A stretch of DNA of 64,000 nt from Ensifer adhaerens (GTDB taxonomy: Bacteria > Pseudomonadota > Alphaproteobacteria > Rhizobiales > Rhizobiaceae), in the NCBI RefSeq assembly GCF_000697965.2, contig NZ_CP015882.1, positions 62,001 through 126,000 of the forward strand. The letters run 5' to 3'. Below, piece after piece: positions 36,171-45,961 of this stretch. Position 1 is the stretch's first letter. Each line of letters begins with the position of its first letter. The translations under genes were made by a program, and so were the position numbers. The notes under the pieces were generated by a model. The model was not told the origin of the DNA, searched no databases, and was given only the letters and a program-made list of their open reading frames with translations.

Positions 36171-37142
36171 TCAATCCTGTAAGGCCCAGTCGGCCACCTC
36201 CCAGCGCATCTGGCCACGGTCGGCGACGACACGGCCGAGCCCTGGGAAGGGCATGTGCGTGGCGGCGATGAGTGCGCCCTCCGAAGCGGCGCGAGGGAAA
36301 AAGCGGTCGCGCATTGCCTTGGCCGCTGCCCGGTCCTGCTCGAACAGGAAGAACACGTCGGTCGCCCCCGGATGCACGACCGGAAAGATCATGTCCGAGA
36401 CCATGATGAGGCTCTTTCCGTCATCTTCGACCCGCACGCCGATATGGCCGGGTGTATGGCCGGTCAGGTCGACAATTGAGACGCCGCGCACAATTTCGCG
36501 TTCTCCGTCAATCGCCTGGAGTTTCGGGTAGAGGCGCACCACCTCCTCCGCCATCTTAAAGCTGGTTTGCAGATAGTCGGGCGCGCCGCTGCGCTTGGCC
36601 GGGTCGGTCCAATGGGTAACGTCTCGACGATCGATGTAGAGCTCCGCCTTTGCGTAGTTGTTCTTGCCTCCGGCGATCAGACCGCCCATGTGGTCCTGAT
36701 GCATATGCGTTACGATCACCGCGTCGATCTGGTCAAGCTGCAGGCCAAGCGCACCAAGCGCCTGCGGCAGTTTGCCGGTCTGACCGATCGAGCCCGCTGC
36801 ACCGGCATCGATCAGGATGCGGCGCTCGCCATCATCGATGAGATACTGGTTGAAGAGGAACCGCACCCCGCTCGGCCGGGCGGTGAACTGAGCGACTGCC
36901 GCCTCCTCCACCTGGGCCGGCGCGCGTCCGGGAAAATAGTCGAAGGGCATATCGGCGTACCCGTCTGTCAGCGCCGTCACCGTGAAGCGACCGATGCGGA
37001 TCTGCGCCAGCGGCGTAATGCTGACCGGCGTGTTGGGGGTATTCTGCGCGGCGGCAGGGGCCGGTGCGCCACTGATCAGTCCTCCCCCGAGGAGGCCGAG
37101 AGGAAGAGCGCTTGCAAAGGCACGACGTGAAAGTTGAGGCAT
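36171..37142 (-). CDS. Exported metallo-beta-lactamase-fold hydrolase
   Basis: 323 aa from ATG 37142 (AGGAGA upstream); the longer frame from 37205 adds residues before the signal. N-terminal twin-arginine-type signal with SRRAFASALPLGLLGGG, so the protein is exported folded. MBL motif THMHQDHMGG binds two metal ions; further ligands in GHTPGHIGV, MVSDMIFPVVHPG and ATHMPFPGLG. Members of this exported group include lactonase- and esterase-like enzymes; substrate unknown. A LysR gene is divergent 137 bp away and probably controls it. Confidence 0.88.
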   Translation of the reverse strand: MPQLSRRAFASALPLGLLGGGLISGAPAPAAAQNTPNTPVSITPLAQIRIGRFTVTALTDGYADMPFDYFPGRAPAQVEEAAVAQFTARPSGVRFLFNQYLIDDGERRILIDAGAAGSIGQTGKLPQALGALGLQLDQIDAVIVTHMHQDHMGGLIAGGKNNYAKAELYIDRRDVTHWTDPAKRSGAPDYLQTSFKMAEEVVRLYPKLQAIDGEREIVRGVSIVDLTGHTPGHIGVRVEDDGKSLIMVSDMIFPVVHPGATDVFFLFEQDRAAAKAMRDRFFPRAASEGALIAATHMPFPGLGRVVADRGQMRWEVADWALQD

Positions 37143-37279
37143 GACGTCTTTCTCCTGATCATTGGCATTACGGGGAGCCGGCCGGCGTCCGCTGGATCGA
37201 CGCAAAAGCTAGGATATCCGAAAGCAATAGGGTATCCTGCCATTTCTGGAACTTTCCTCTCAGTTTCCGGAAGGATACG

Positions 37280-38176
37280 ATGGATCGGTTTGAAGCGATG
37301 TCGGTGCTGCTGGCGGTGGTGGACGCTGGCAGCCTCTCGGCTGGATCGCGGCGCTTGCATGCACCGCTCGCCACGGTCAGCCGCAGGGTCGCGGATCTTG
37401 AGAAACACCTTGGCGTGCGCCTGGTCGTGCGCACCCGCCGCGGCCTCTCCTTGACGGATGAGGGGCGCAGCTTCGTCGCCGCGTCACGTCGTATTCTGGA
37501 GGAGCTGGACGCGGCGGAGCGGCAGGCCAGCGGCGATGATGGCGCGCTGCGTGGAGGGCTGCACGTGACCGCACCGATTGCCTTCGGCGAGCGCCATCTG
37601 CTGCCAATAGCTCTGGAGTTCCTGAAGGAGCAACCCGATATCAACCTGCGTCTGACCCTCGCCGATCGTCAGCTAAGTCTGGCAGACGAGCACGTCGATG
37701 TGGCCCTGCGGATCGGACACTTGGCGGACAGCGCGCTTATCGCAACGCGCGTCGGCGCCGTCCGACGGGTGATCTGCGCGAGCCCCGACTATCTTGCCCG
37801 CCGAGGTGTTCCGCTTCAGCCGGAAGACCTCAGCCACCATGACGGCATAAGCTTTCAGGGCTTTGCGACCGCGCCGGAATGGCGCTATCGCCGGGACGGC
37901 GCGGCCTTTGCCATCGAGCCGCGCCCCAAATTCGCGGTCAATACGACGGAGGCTGCCATTCAGGCTGCAATAGCCGGTATCGGCATTATCCGCGTGCTGT
38001 CTTACCAGATCTCCGATCAGTTGCGCTCCGGCGCTCTGCACGAATTGCTGACGGACTTCGCACCGGAACCGCTACCTGTGAACGTTATCCATGGACCAGC
38101 CGATCCCCTGCCGCTGAAGGTGCGGTGCTTCCTCGACTGGATCGTCCCAAGCCTACGTGCTCAGCTGGCTTACTAG
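37280..38176 (+). CDS. LysR-family regulator divergent from the MBL hydrolase
   Basis: 298 aa. N-terminal winged helix (MDRFEAMSVLLAVVDAGSLS, LATVSRRVADLEKHLGVRLV) and a C-terminal effector domain (about 90-295). The protein type with RTRRGLSLTDEGR and GLHVTAPIAFGERH is the CrgA/PA1015-like subgroup that often controls a divergent gene. GGAAGGATACG before ATG 37280. Intact. Confidence 0.9.
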   Translation: MDRFEAMSVLLAVVDAGSLSAGSRRLHAPLATVSRRVADLEKHLGVRLVVRTRRGLSLTDEGRSFVAASRRILEELDAAERQASGDDGALRGGLHVTAPIAFGERHLLPIALEFLKEQPDINLRLTLADRQLSLADEHVDVALRIGHLADSALIATRVGAVRRVICASPDYLARRGVPLQPEDLSHHDGISFQGFATAPEWRYRRDGAAFAIEPRPKFAVNTTEAAIQAAIAGIGIIRVLSYQISDQLRSGALHELLTDFAPEPLPVNVIHGPADPLPLKVRCFLDWIVPSLRAQLAY

Positions 38177-38394
38177 CGTCCCGCTTCAGGCGCACCCCGT
38201 TGATAGCAGTGAGGCGCACCGGTGCGAATGCTGCAAGATGCGGCTGTCCTTCCCTAAGTGCCTAACATGTCTATGCTCCGCAGCGCATACTCAATATCTC
38301 CTTCGGCCTAGGTTAGGCCGCTTGGAAAACGTATGTGAGCGCTGAGAGGGGCCGTCATTTCTTTGGCGAAGACGTCTGGCGTGTGATCGTTCGG

Positions 38395-40078
38395 TCAAAA
38401 GCTCACGCGCGCGCCAATCTTCCCGCCGCCCGAGCGCGAACCATCGCCCTCGACGTTAAACAGCAGTGAGAAGTCGATATTCCAGTTGTCGTGGTTGGAG
38501 AGAGCGAGCCCGGCGGAGATCCTCCCGAACAGGCCTTCGCCATCAAGCGAGGCAAGGCCGATATCCGCGCCGATCGACGGTGATAGCGTTAGTCCGTTTT
38601 CGAGCCCCAGCGTTCTCTCGACATCGAACCCGACGCTGAAGCGGGCTTGTTCCTCTATAAGCGGAGACGGAATAGTCCTCTGTCTCCTCGGTGAAATAGA
38701 CCGCGCAAAATAGACCGCGCGGAGCTTCGGCGTAAGCACGGTCATTTCGTCCATTTGCCATTCGCCCGTGAGCTTCACATCCGCCATCCAGCGGCTCGTG
38801 TCGAAGCTGCCATGGAAGATGCCGGTATCGATGTCGTTCGATGAGCCGCCATAGAGCAAGTTGGCATCGAGAAAGACTCCCTTGCCGATTTCGAACGAGG
38901 CATAGGGTCCGGCCACCCAGCCATTGCCCTTCAGTTCGGCGTCCTCGTCGGTCGGACCCGTCATGTGGTCGTAGTGGAACGACAGGCCGACGAGCATGCC
39001 GTCATTGACGAGATAATCGGCGCCGACGGAAAACAGCCCGAAGTTGTCCCATTTGTCGCTTTTGTCGTCTTCGTCTTTATGGAACAGGAAGCTGCCGTTC
39101 ATCCAGATGTCGAAGGGGCGATTGGTCATCACGAAGGTTTCGCCGGCTGCGGCCACATCGGCGGCATCGCGTGCCGCCTGGCTCTGGGCGAGGCTGGATG
39201 AGAAGCCGAGCCTTGCGCCTCTTTCGGACGGCGTGACGGCCGTTGTTACCGGATCGGTGCTCACCGCAGCCTTGCGTCGGTCGAGCAGGCCTGGAACCTT
39301 GACTGTCGATGACAACAAGTTCTGCCGTGTGCGGACGAAATCACGCACAAGACCGTCGATTTCCTCGCCCGCCGCCACTCGGTCCAGGGCAACCCTGTAG
39401 GTAACGCGGCCGACATTCGAAGTGCCGAGCGCGCTCTGGAGAGTGTAACCGATGAGGGCAGAGCCAGAATAGGACGGATTGGGCGTGAACCTGAGGTAAT
39501 AGCCGACCGGCGTGAAGCTGCCCGCCGCCGCGAGTTCACCTTCGATGATCTCCGCCTTACCCGCGTTGGGCGGGTGCGCCACTGTTGAGGTAGACATTCT
39601 TCGGTGTCGACCCGGCGGGAACGTCGACGACGATGTCGGGTACGGTCACCGCTCGCCCCTTCAGTCTCAGCGTATAGGCCGCCGATCCACTTGCGCCGCG
39701 GCTGTCGACGACGGCAATCGTGAAGCGGTAATCATCGGGCGTCGCATCGTCGGCGATTGGCCCTGTCAGTTCTGCGGTGGATATGTTTAGGACCATGCCC
39801 TTCGGCAAGTCGCCGCTCTTAACGCTGTAAACGAGCTCGCCGACGCCTCCGGTTACCGAAATGCGCGATGAATAGTCTTCGCCGACCATGGCGTCCGGCA
39901 GCGCACCGGCAGATGGGCTGAAGACGAAATTGGTGGAAAGGACGGAGAGCGTATAGTTCGCCTGCCCTGTGGCACCGCTCGCATCCGTTGCTGTTACGGT
40001 AAAGCGGAAGTCGCCGTCAGCGGTCGGCCTTCCGGAGATGCGGGCGCTGGCCCCATCCAGCATCAAACCTCCTGGCAA
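38395..40078 (-). pseudogene. Autotransporter with Ig-like repeats, frameshifted
   Basis: The upstream frame (40078 to about 39585) encodes repeats of the putative Ig/cadherin type: SGRPTADGDFRFTVTATDAS, LPKGMVLNISTAELTGPIAD, YRFTIAVVDSRGASGSAAYT. It runs into a stop at 39557. The next frame begins in the same spot (NAGKAEIIEGELAAAGSFTP) and continues to an autotransporter beta-barrel domain (about 38395-39000 region) that ends in the outer-membrane type GARVSF. Both halves are good, so one indel near 39585 broke a surface protein. The N-terminus and signal peptide are missing upstream of 40078. If started at ATG 39597, the 400-aa barrel piece would lack a signal peptide. Confidence 0.7.
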
Positions 40079-40192
40079 GGCGGAGAGGCATCGCCCGGCC
40101 GTTCAGTCGCCGGTAACCGCGTTGATTTTGGAGACTGGGGCCGACATGGTTGTCCTCGAGGATCGTCACGTACTGCTTGTCGGCCGTGACGG

Positions 40193-40578
40193 TTATGATG
40201 ATGTCGGTTGCCGCCGGAACCGGCGTGTTTCCCGCGGTCTCGTGGATGCGCAGCCGCACGGTTTTTCCCGGAAGCACCCGGAAATGGTAGCGCACCTCAT
40301 GTCGATGAAGGGCGAAACATGAAAGATTTTCGTGCGGCTCTCTCGAATGCCCGCCGCGCTCTCTTCGCCGGGCAACACCGATGCGACATAGCTGTGCCGT
40401 TCGTCGAAGGTATTGCGCACGGCATAGATGACCGCGACCAGCTTTCCTTGCGCGTCCTAGGAGTGGAAAGCGGATTGAACCCATAACCAAACATCCGCGG
40501 AAACGCGAGCAGCAAGACACGCTCCGCCGAAGGCGGACGCTCTTTCTGGCGACGCGCCCCGATCCAATCTTCGATCAC
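40193..40578 (-). pseudogene. DUF1365 gene remnant, multiply frameshifted
   Basis: Three frames in turn show DUF1365 family text: RVLLLAFPRMFGYGFNPLS, then VRNTFDERHSYVASVLPGEE with KIFHVSPFIDMR, then YHFRVLPGKTVRLRIHETAG. At least two frameshifts separate them, and the C-terminus is replaced by sequence that runs into the autotransporter fragment. GTG 40578 overlaps the stop of the DJ-1 gene, suggesting a former coupled pair. Confidence 0.6.
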
Positions 40579-41255
40579 GGTTTCAAGGCGGCCAGGAGGG
40601 CTTTTGCCGTTTCGCCAGATGAGGCGGGATTCTGGCCGGTGATGAGCCGGCCATCGACGACCGTGTGGACGCCCCAGTCTTTCACCTTCGAGAAAACGGC
40701 GCCGAGACCGAGCAACTCATCTTCTACCAGGAAGGGCACGACCTCCGTCAAACCGACGGCCGCTTCCTCCGAATTCGTAAAGCCCGTGACCTTTCGCCCG
40801 TTTACGAAAGGTGTGCCGTCCGGGTTCTTGAGGCGGTGCAGAACGCCGGGTGCGTGGCATACAAGGGCAATCGTCTTGCCCGCCGCAATGAAGGCTTCGA
40901 GCAGCTTGATCGAGTTTCCGTCCTCGGCGAGATCCCACATCGGACCGTGACCGCCGGGATAGAAGACGGTGTCGAAGTCCCCTTGGTTGACGCTGTCGAG
41001 GCGAACCGTCTCGGCGAGCTGGGCCTTGGCTTCCCGGTCTGCCTTGAAACGCCGAGTGAGGTCGGTCTCGAACATCGGTTCATCGCTCTTCGGGTCGAGC
41101 GGCGGTTGGCCGCCCTTGGGCGATGCAAGGGTGATTTCGGCTCCGGCATCCCTAAAGACGTAATAGGGAGCCGCCAGCTCTTCGAGCCAGAACCCTGTCT
41201 TCTTGCCGGTGTTACCGAGGGTGTCGTGCGAAGTGAGGACCATTAGGACTTTCAT
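40575..41255 (-). CDS. DJ-1/PfpI-family (Hsp31-like) protein
   Basis: 226 aa, class I glutamine amidotransferase-like fold. Nucleophile cysteine in ALVCHAPGVL, preceded by FYPGGHGPMWDL; the acidic partner residue is in LASPKGGQPPLDPKSDEP. The start MVLTSHDTLGNTGKKTGFWL is typical for the group that includes glyoxalase III/Hsp31-type stress enzymes that deal with methylglyoxal or act as holdases. Intact, ATG 41255. Catalytic Glu/His context appears complete. Confidence 0.88.
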   Translation of the reverse strand: MKVLMVLTSHDTLGNTGKKTGFWLEELAAPYYVFRDAGAEITLASPKGGQPPLDPKSDEPMFETDLTRRFKADREAKAQLAETVRLDSVNQGDFDTVFYPGGHGPMWDLAEDGNSIKLLEAFIAAGKTIALVCHAPGVLHRLKNPDGTPFVNGRKVTGFTNSEEAAVGLTEVVPFLVEDELLGLGAVFSKVKDWGVHTVVDGRLITGQNPASSGETAKALLAALKP

Positions 41256-41470
41256 GGATCATATCCTTTACACTGGAGGCGTAGATTTGAAGTCCGATCA
41301 GCCGCGTCGGCTTCTCGATGCACTGATATTGGCGTCGCAATGATATTTGGGAGATCTAGGTCTCACAATCCAGCTTTCCATCTCGATGATGGACGAAGGA
41401 GCGAGAACTTCAACGCGTTGATGGGCGGCGATAAATCGCCGCCCAGGTGGCCGAAAGGCCGGTGCGCTCT

Positions 41471-42697
41471 TCAGGTCTGACCGTTGCGGGCGTCGACCGG
41501 CAGGTTGGCTGCAGTGCCATCCGCACGCGCCAGGACGAAATTGTCGAAGTTGGCGATCGAGGCGCAGGAATGGTTGGGGAACACGCGCACGCGACTGCCG
41601 AGCGGCAGGGGGCGCCCGGAATGGGGGACGAACCCGTGTTCCTCGGACAGTCGCTCGAGCGTCCACAGGCCGGTTTCGCCATCGCCTTCGGCGCTGACGA
41701 CGGTGCCGAACCCTGCGCCACCCATGCCATGTGCGCCGCGATCGGAGCTCATGGACTTCGAACCAGCGTCGATGATGAAGTGCGCGTCGTTCGACGCGAC
41801 GACGCGGGCGACGACTGAAAGCGCGAGGTCGTCGGCGGTACAGATGCCAAGCCGAAGGGCGGTGCCGTCCAGAAAGACGTAGTTTCCGGGACGGATGCAA
41901 TCGACTTCCCGGGGCAGCGGTGCACCGAGGCAAGTCGGCGTTGCGCCGACGGAAATGCAATCGACGGCGAGCCCGCGTTGCCGAAGCCTCTGGGCGAGAC
42001 CGAAGAGGGCCTCGGCCTCGTCGTCGGCGATCTTGGCCAGGGCATGGGGCTCGGGAGCCCCGTAGGCATGTCCGGCGTGCGAAAGCAGTCCGGCAAATCG
42101 CAAACCAGGGGTGCCGGCGATGCTTGCGCACAGTTCAGGCGCTGCCGGGTCATCGGGTTTGAGGCCGACGCGGCCGAGGCCAACGTCGACCTTGAGGAAC
42201 ACGCCGATCTCGATGCCGTGCCGGCTGGCGGCCTGCGACAACGCATGGACACCTGTTTGGCTCGCCGCAATCGTGCGCAGTTCCACGCCCCGCGCCTTGA
42301 CCGCAGGCAGAAGGCGATCGAGCGACGCCGCGTGGACGATGGGATAGGCCAGGATGATCGACGCAATCCCGGCTTCGGCAAAGATAAGCGCTTCGCTGGG
42401 CTTGGAGGCGGTGATGCCGCGCGCACCTGCGGCAAGCTGCTGCCGGGCGATGTGGAGGCTCTTGTGCGTCTTCACATGCGGAAACATCGCCACGCTGGCT
42501 GCATCGGCGCGCTGCTGCATGGCCTTGATATTGCGGGTGAGCCGTTTCTCGTCGACCTCGATATAGGGTGTCGGTCGGTCGGCGGCCGCTGGACGCAGGA
42601 ACATTGCGGCCGTGGTCCCGCTTGTGCTGTCGCGGATATCTGTCGACGCCATGCCGGCAGCGCTCGCAGCCGGTTGCGTCACTTCGAAAGTGCTCAT
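41471..42697 (-). CDS. D-threonine aldolase / D-serine dehydratase-like PLP enzyme
   Basis: 408 aa from ATG 42697; the open frame to 42991 runs antisense to the ABC gene and is not used. Fold-type III (alanine racemase-like barrel): PLP lysine in MFPHVKTHKSLHIARQQL, phosphate-binding region SVGATPTCLG, C-terminal zinc ligands in VFPNHSCASIANFDNF (His and Cys). Such zinc/PLP enzymes split D-threonine or dehydrate D-serine/D-hydroxy amino acids. It heads the minus half of a locus with a peptide ABC importer and D-aminopeptidase-like enzymes, which supports a D-amino-acid substrate. Confidence 0.87.
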   Translation of the reverse strand: MSTFEVTQPAASAAGMASTDIRDSTSGTTAAMFLRPAAADRPTPYIEVDEKRLTRNIKAMQQRADAASVAMFPHVKTHKSLHIARQQLAAGARGITASKPSEALIFAEAGIASIILAYPIVHAASLDRLLPAVKARGVELRTIAASQTGVHALSQAASRHGIEIGVFLKVDVGLGRVGLKPDDPAAPELCASIAGTPGLRFAGLLSHAGHAYGAPEPHALAKIADDEAEALFGLAQRLRQRGLAVDCISVGATPTCLGAPLPREVDCIRPGNYVFLDGTALRLGICTADDLALSVVARVVASNDAHFIIDAGSKSMSSDRGAHGMGGAGFGTVVSAEGDGETGLWTLERLSEEHGFVPHSGRPLPLGSRVRVFPNHSCASIANFDNFVLARADGTAANLPVDARNGQT

Positions 42698-42737
42698 GTT
42701 GGGATACTCTGATCGGGAACGGGGTATAGCGGCTATG

Positions 42738-43690
42738 TCAGGCGGTTGCGACCTGGCGCACGTAGTGGGTCGATGAGATCTGCCGCATCGGCAGTTCGCG
42801 AGGCACGAAGTCCGGCGCACGCACCGCACTCGGAATTTCGTCGGACATCGGCTGGCGCCCTTCCGGACGGCGCGTCGGATCGGCAATCGGCACGGTCGAT
42901 AGCAGCTTGCGGGTATAGGGGTGCTGCGGATTGCTAAACACCGAGCGGCGATCGCCGATCTCGACGATTTCGCCGAGATACATGACCGCAACGCGGTGAG
43001 CGATGCGCTCGACCACCGCCATATCGTGGCTGATGAACAGAAGAGCGATCTGCATCTCGCGCTGCAGGTCCATGAGTAGGTTGATCACCTGCGCCTGGAT
43101 CGTCACGTCGAGCGAAGCGACTGCTTCGTCGGCGACGATGAGACGCGGGTTGAGCGCAAGCGCCCGGGCGATACAGATGCGCTGGCGCTGCCCGCCGGAA
43201 AATGCATGCGGATAGCGCTCGAGATGCTCAGGCGAAAGCTCGACCTTTGCCAGAAGTTCGGCAGCGCGGGCGCGCATGTCCCCGGTCGAACCAAGCTTGT
43301 GGACCCGCATCGGATCCATCAGCGATTGCTCGATCGTCATGCGCGGGTTGAGCGAAGAAAACGGATCCTGGAAGACCATCTGCGCTTCGCGCCGAAATCG
43401 CGCGAGGACAGGGCGCGGCGCGCCGATCAGTTCGGTTCCATCAAAGCGGATGGAGCCAGAGCGCGGTCGATCGAGCTGCATGAGCGAGCGGGCGACCGTC
43501 GACTTGCCGCAGCCGGATTCACCGACCAGCGCCAGGGTCTCACCGGGAAAAATGTCGAAGGAGACGTTCTCCACCGCATGTACCCGGCCGGAGACGTGGC
43601 CGAACAGCCCGGCCTTGAGATCGAAGCGCGTCACCAGGTTTCGCACCTCGACGAGTGGGCGAGGGGATTGCGTCATATGAGCCGGCGCGT

Positions 43691-43694
<4 letters not shown>
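42738..43694 (-). CDS. Dipeptide/oligopeptide ABC transporter ATP-binding protein (DppF-like)
   Basis: 318 aa. Walker [11 protein letters not shown], signature [19 protein letters not shown], Walker [15 protein letters not shown], and the C-terminal oligo_HPY tail [14 protein letters not shown]. Pairs with the DppD-like protein whose stop overlaps its ATG. With the two permeases and the binding protein on the other strand it completes one transporter. 40 bp separate it from the aldolase-like gene, so they are one operon. Confidence 0.9.
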
Positions 43695-44617
<923 letters not shown>

Positions 44618-44884
44618 CAGCACATGGACCCGATTTCGAGGGGACGTTGCCCTATCAGGTCTCGCAACGGGGTTGCCTCCTGTCAATATGCTCGGATGGC
44701 GGAGAACTCCCCGCGAGGCAGGCCGTCAGTGCCCGGGCGGCACGCAATCGGCTTTTGTCCGTGCCGCAAAACCGAGTAAAATCAATGTGTCCCGAATGTG
44801 GCAATCGAAACTATGCGCTTTCTGCATCGTGTCGCCTGTCTTCGCATATGGCCTCGGTGGGGCGATTTGGGGTATGACGGTGCC

Positions 44885-45838
44885 TCAGGCGGCGTCGATG
44901 CCGACATCGAATCCGTTCTTGTACTGTGGCAATGCCGCACACTGCTTGAGATGCTGCCACAACCCATCGCTGTCGGCGCTACCAGGGCCGGCGCGCCTGA
45001 AGATGCGGATCTCCATGTCGAGCGACATCTGTTGTCCGCCGATCTGGACGAGGCGGCCTTGGCGCAGGGCTTCCGCCACACAGATCTGCGGCAGCCAGGC
45101 GACGCCACGCCCGGCGACGGCCATGTGCTTCAGGCCATCGGCGAGGCCCGACTGGTAGACGATGCTGAGATTGAGCGGCCGGCGCCAGCGCGACTGGATC
45201 AAGGTCGCCAGCTTGCCGATGTAGCCGTCGCTCCAGGAATAGGCGAGATAGGGGATCTCCGTGCTTTCGGGCCCGTCGATGTCGAACAGCGGTCGGCCGC
45301 TCTCGTCGGCTCCCGACACCAGGATCAGCCTGTCCTTGCCGATCTGCAACGATTCGAACGGCCCGCCTTCCAGCACCGGCGGTCCATCGGGATGCACATA
45401 GGTGATGGCGAAATCGCATTGGCCCGAACACAGATGGTCGATGCTTTCTAGGAAGTCGGCGGCGTGCATGCTGGTGCGCAGCGGCAGGCGCGAGATCAGC
45501 GGCGAGCCGATCCATTTCGGGAAGAAGTACATCGCCAGCGTATGCAGCGAGGTGAAGGTGAGCATGGCCGAGCTTTCGCCGGCGACATTGCGGCAATCGG
45601 TGCGCAGCCTGTAGGCTTCGCGCACGAGCCGCTGGCAACCCGGCAGGAACATCGTGCCTGCCCTTGTCAACTGTACCGGATAGGTGCTGCGGTCGATCAG
45701 GTCGGCGCCGATCCAGTTCTCGAGCGATTTGATGCGCCGGCTGAAGGCCGGTTGGGAGATGTTGCGCGCCGTCGCTGCCGTCGAGAAATTTCTGGTCGCG
45801 GCAATTTCCAGAAAATCTTCAAGCCATTGCAGTTCCAT
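44885..45838 (-). CDS. LysR-family regulator of the peptide locus
   Basis: 317 aa from ATG 45838 (GAGGGCCGGC upstream). Winged helix with FSTAATARNISQPAFSRRIK and ENWIGADLIDRSTYPVQLT; effector domain follows. The gene is divergent from the binding-protein gene (124 bp apart) and lies just upstream of the minus-strand operon, so it is well placed to control both halves. The inducer is probably a peptide or D-amino acid, by context. Confidence 0.9.
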   Translation of the reverse strand: MELQWLEDFLEIAATRNFSTAATARNISQPAFSRRIKSLENWIGADLIDRSTYPVQLTRAGTMFLPGCQRLVREAYRLRTDCRNVAGESSAMLTFTSLHTLAMYFFPKWIGSPLISRLPLRTSMHAADFLESIDHLCSGQCDFAITYVHPDGPPVLEGGPFESLQIGKDRLILVSGADESGRPLFDIDGPESTEIPYLAYSWSDGYIGKLATLIQSRWRRPLNLSIVYQSGLADGLKHMAVAGRGVAWLPQICVAEALRQGRLVQIGGQQMSLDMEIRIFRRAGPGSADSDGLWQHLKQCAALPQYKNGFDVGIDAA

Positions 45839-45961
45839 GCCGGCCCTCATGCGTGATTTGCATAGTCTATCCTAATTACACATTGGACAGACCTGCAAGC
45901 GCTCTTCTAGCCTCCCCTATAACGAGAAGAAAACTTCCGCCTCCACCAAATGGGAACAACG

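Noticed and set aside
42698..42991. N-terminal extension of the aldolase-like gene
   Set aside because: Would overlap the DppF-like coding sequence by over 250 bp; the ATG at 42697 starts the family-like protein.
44618..44884. Open frames between the DppD-like and LysR genes
   Set aside because: Short shadow frames without motifs; the region is better seen as promoter DNA of the minus-strand operon.
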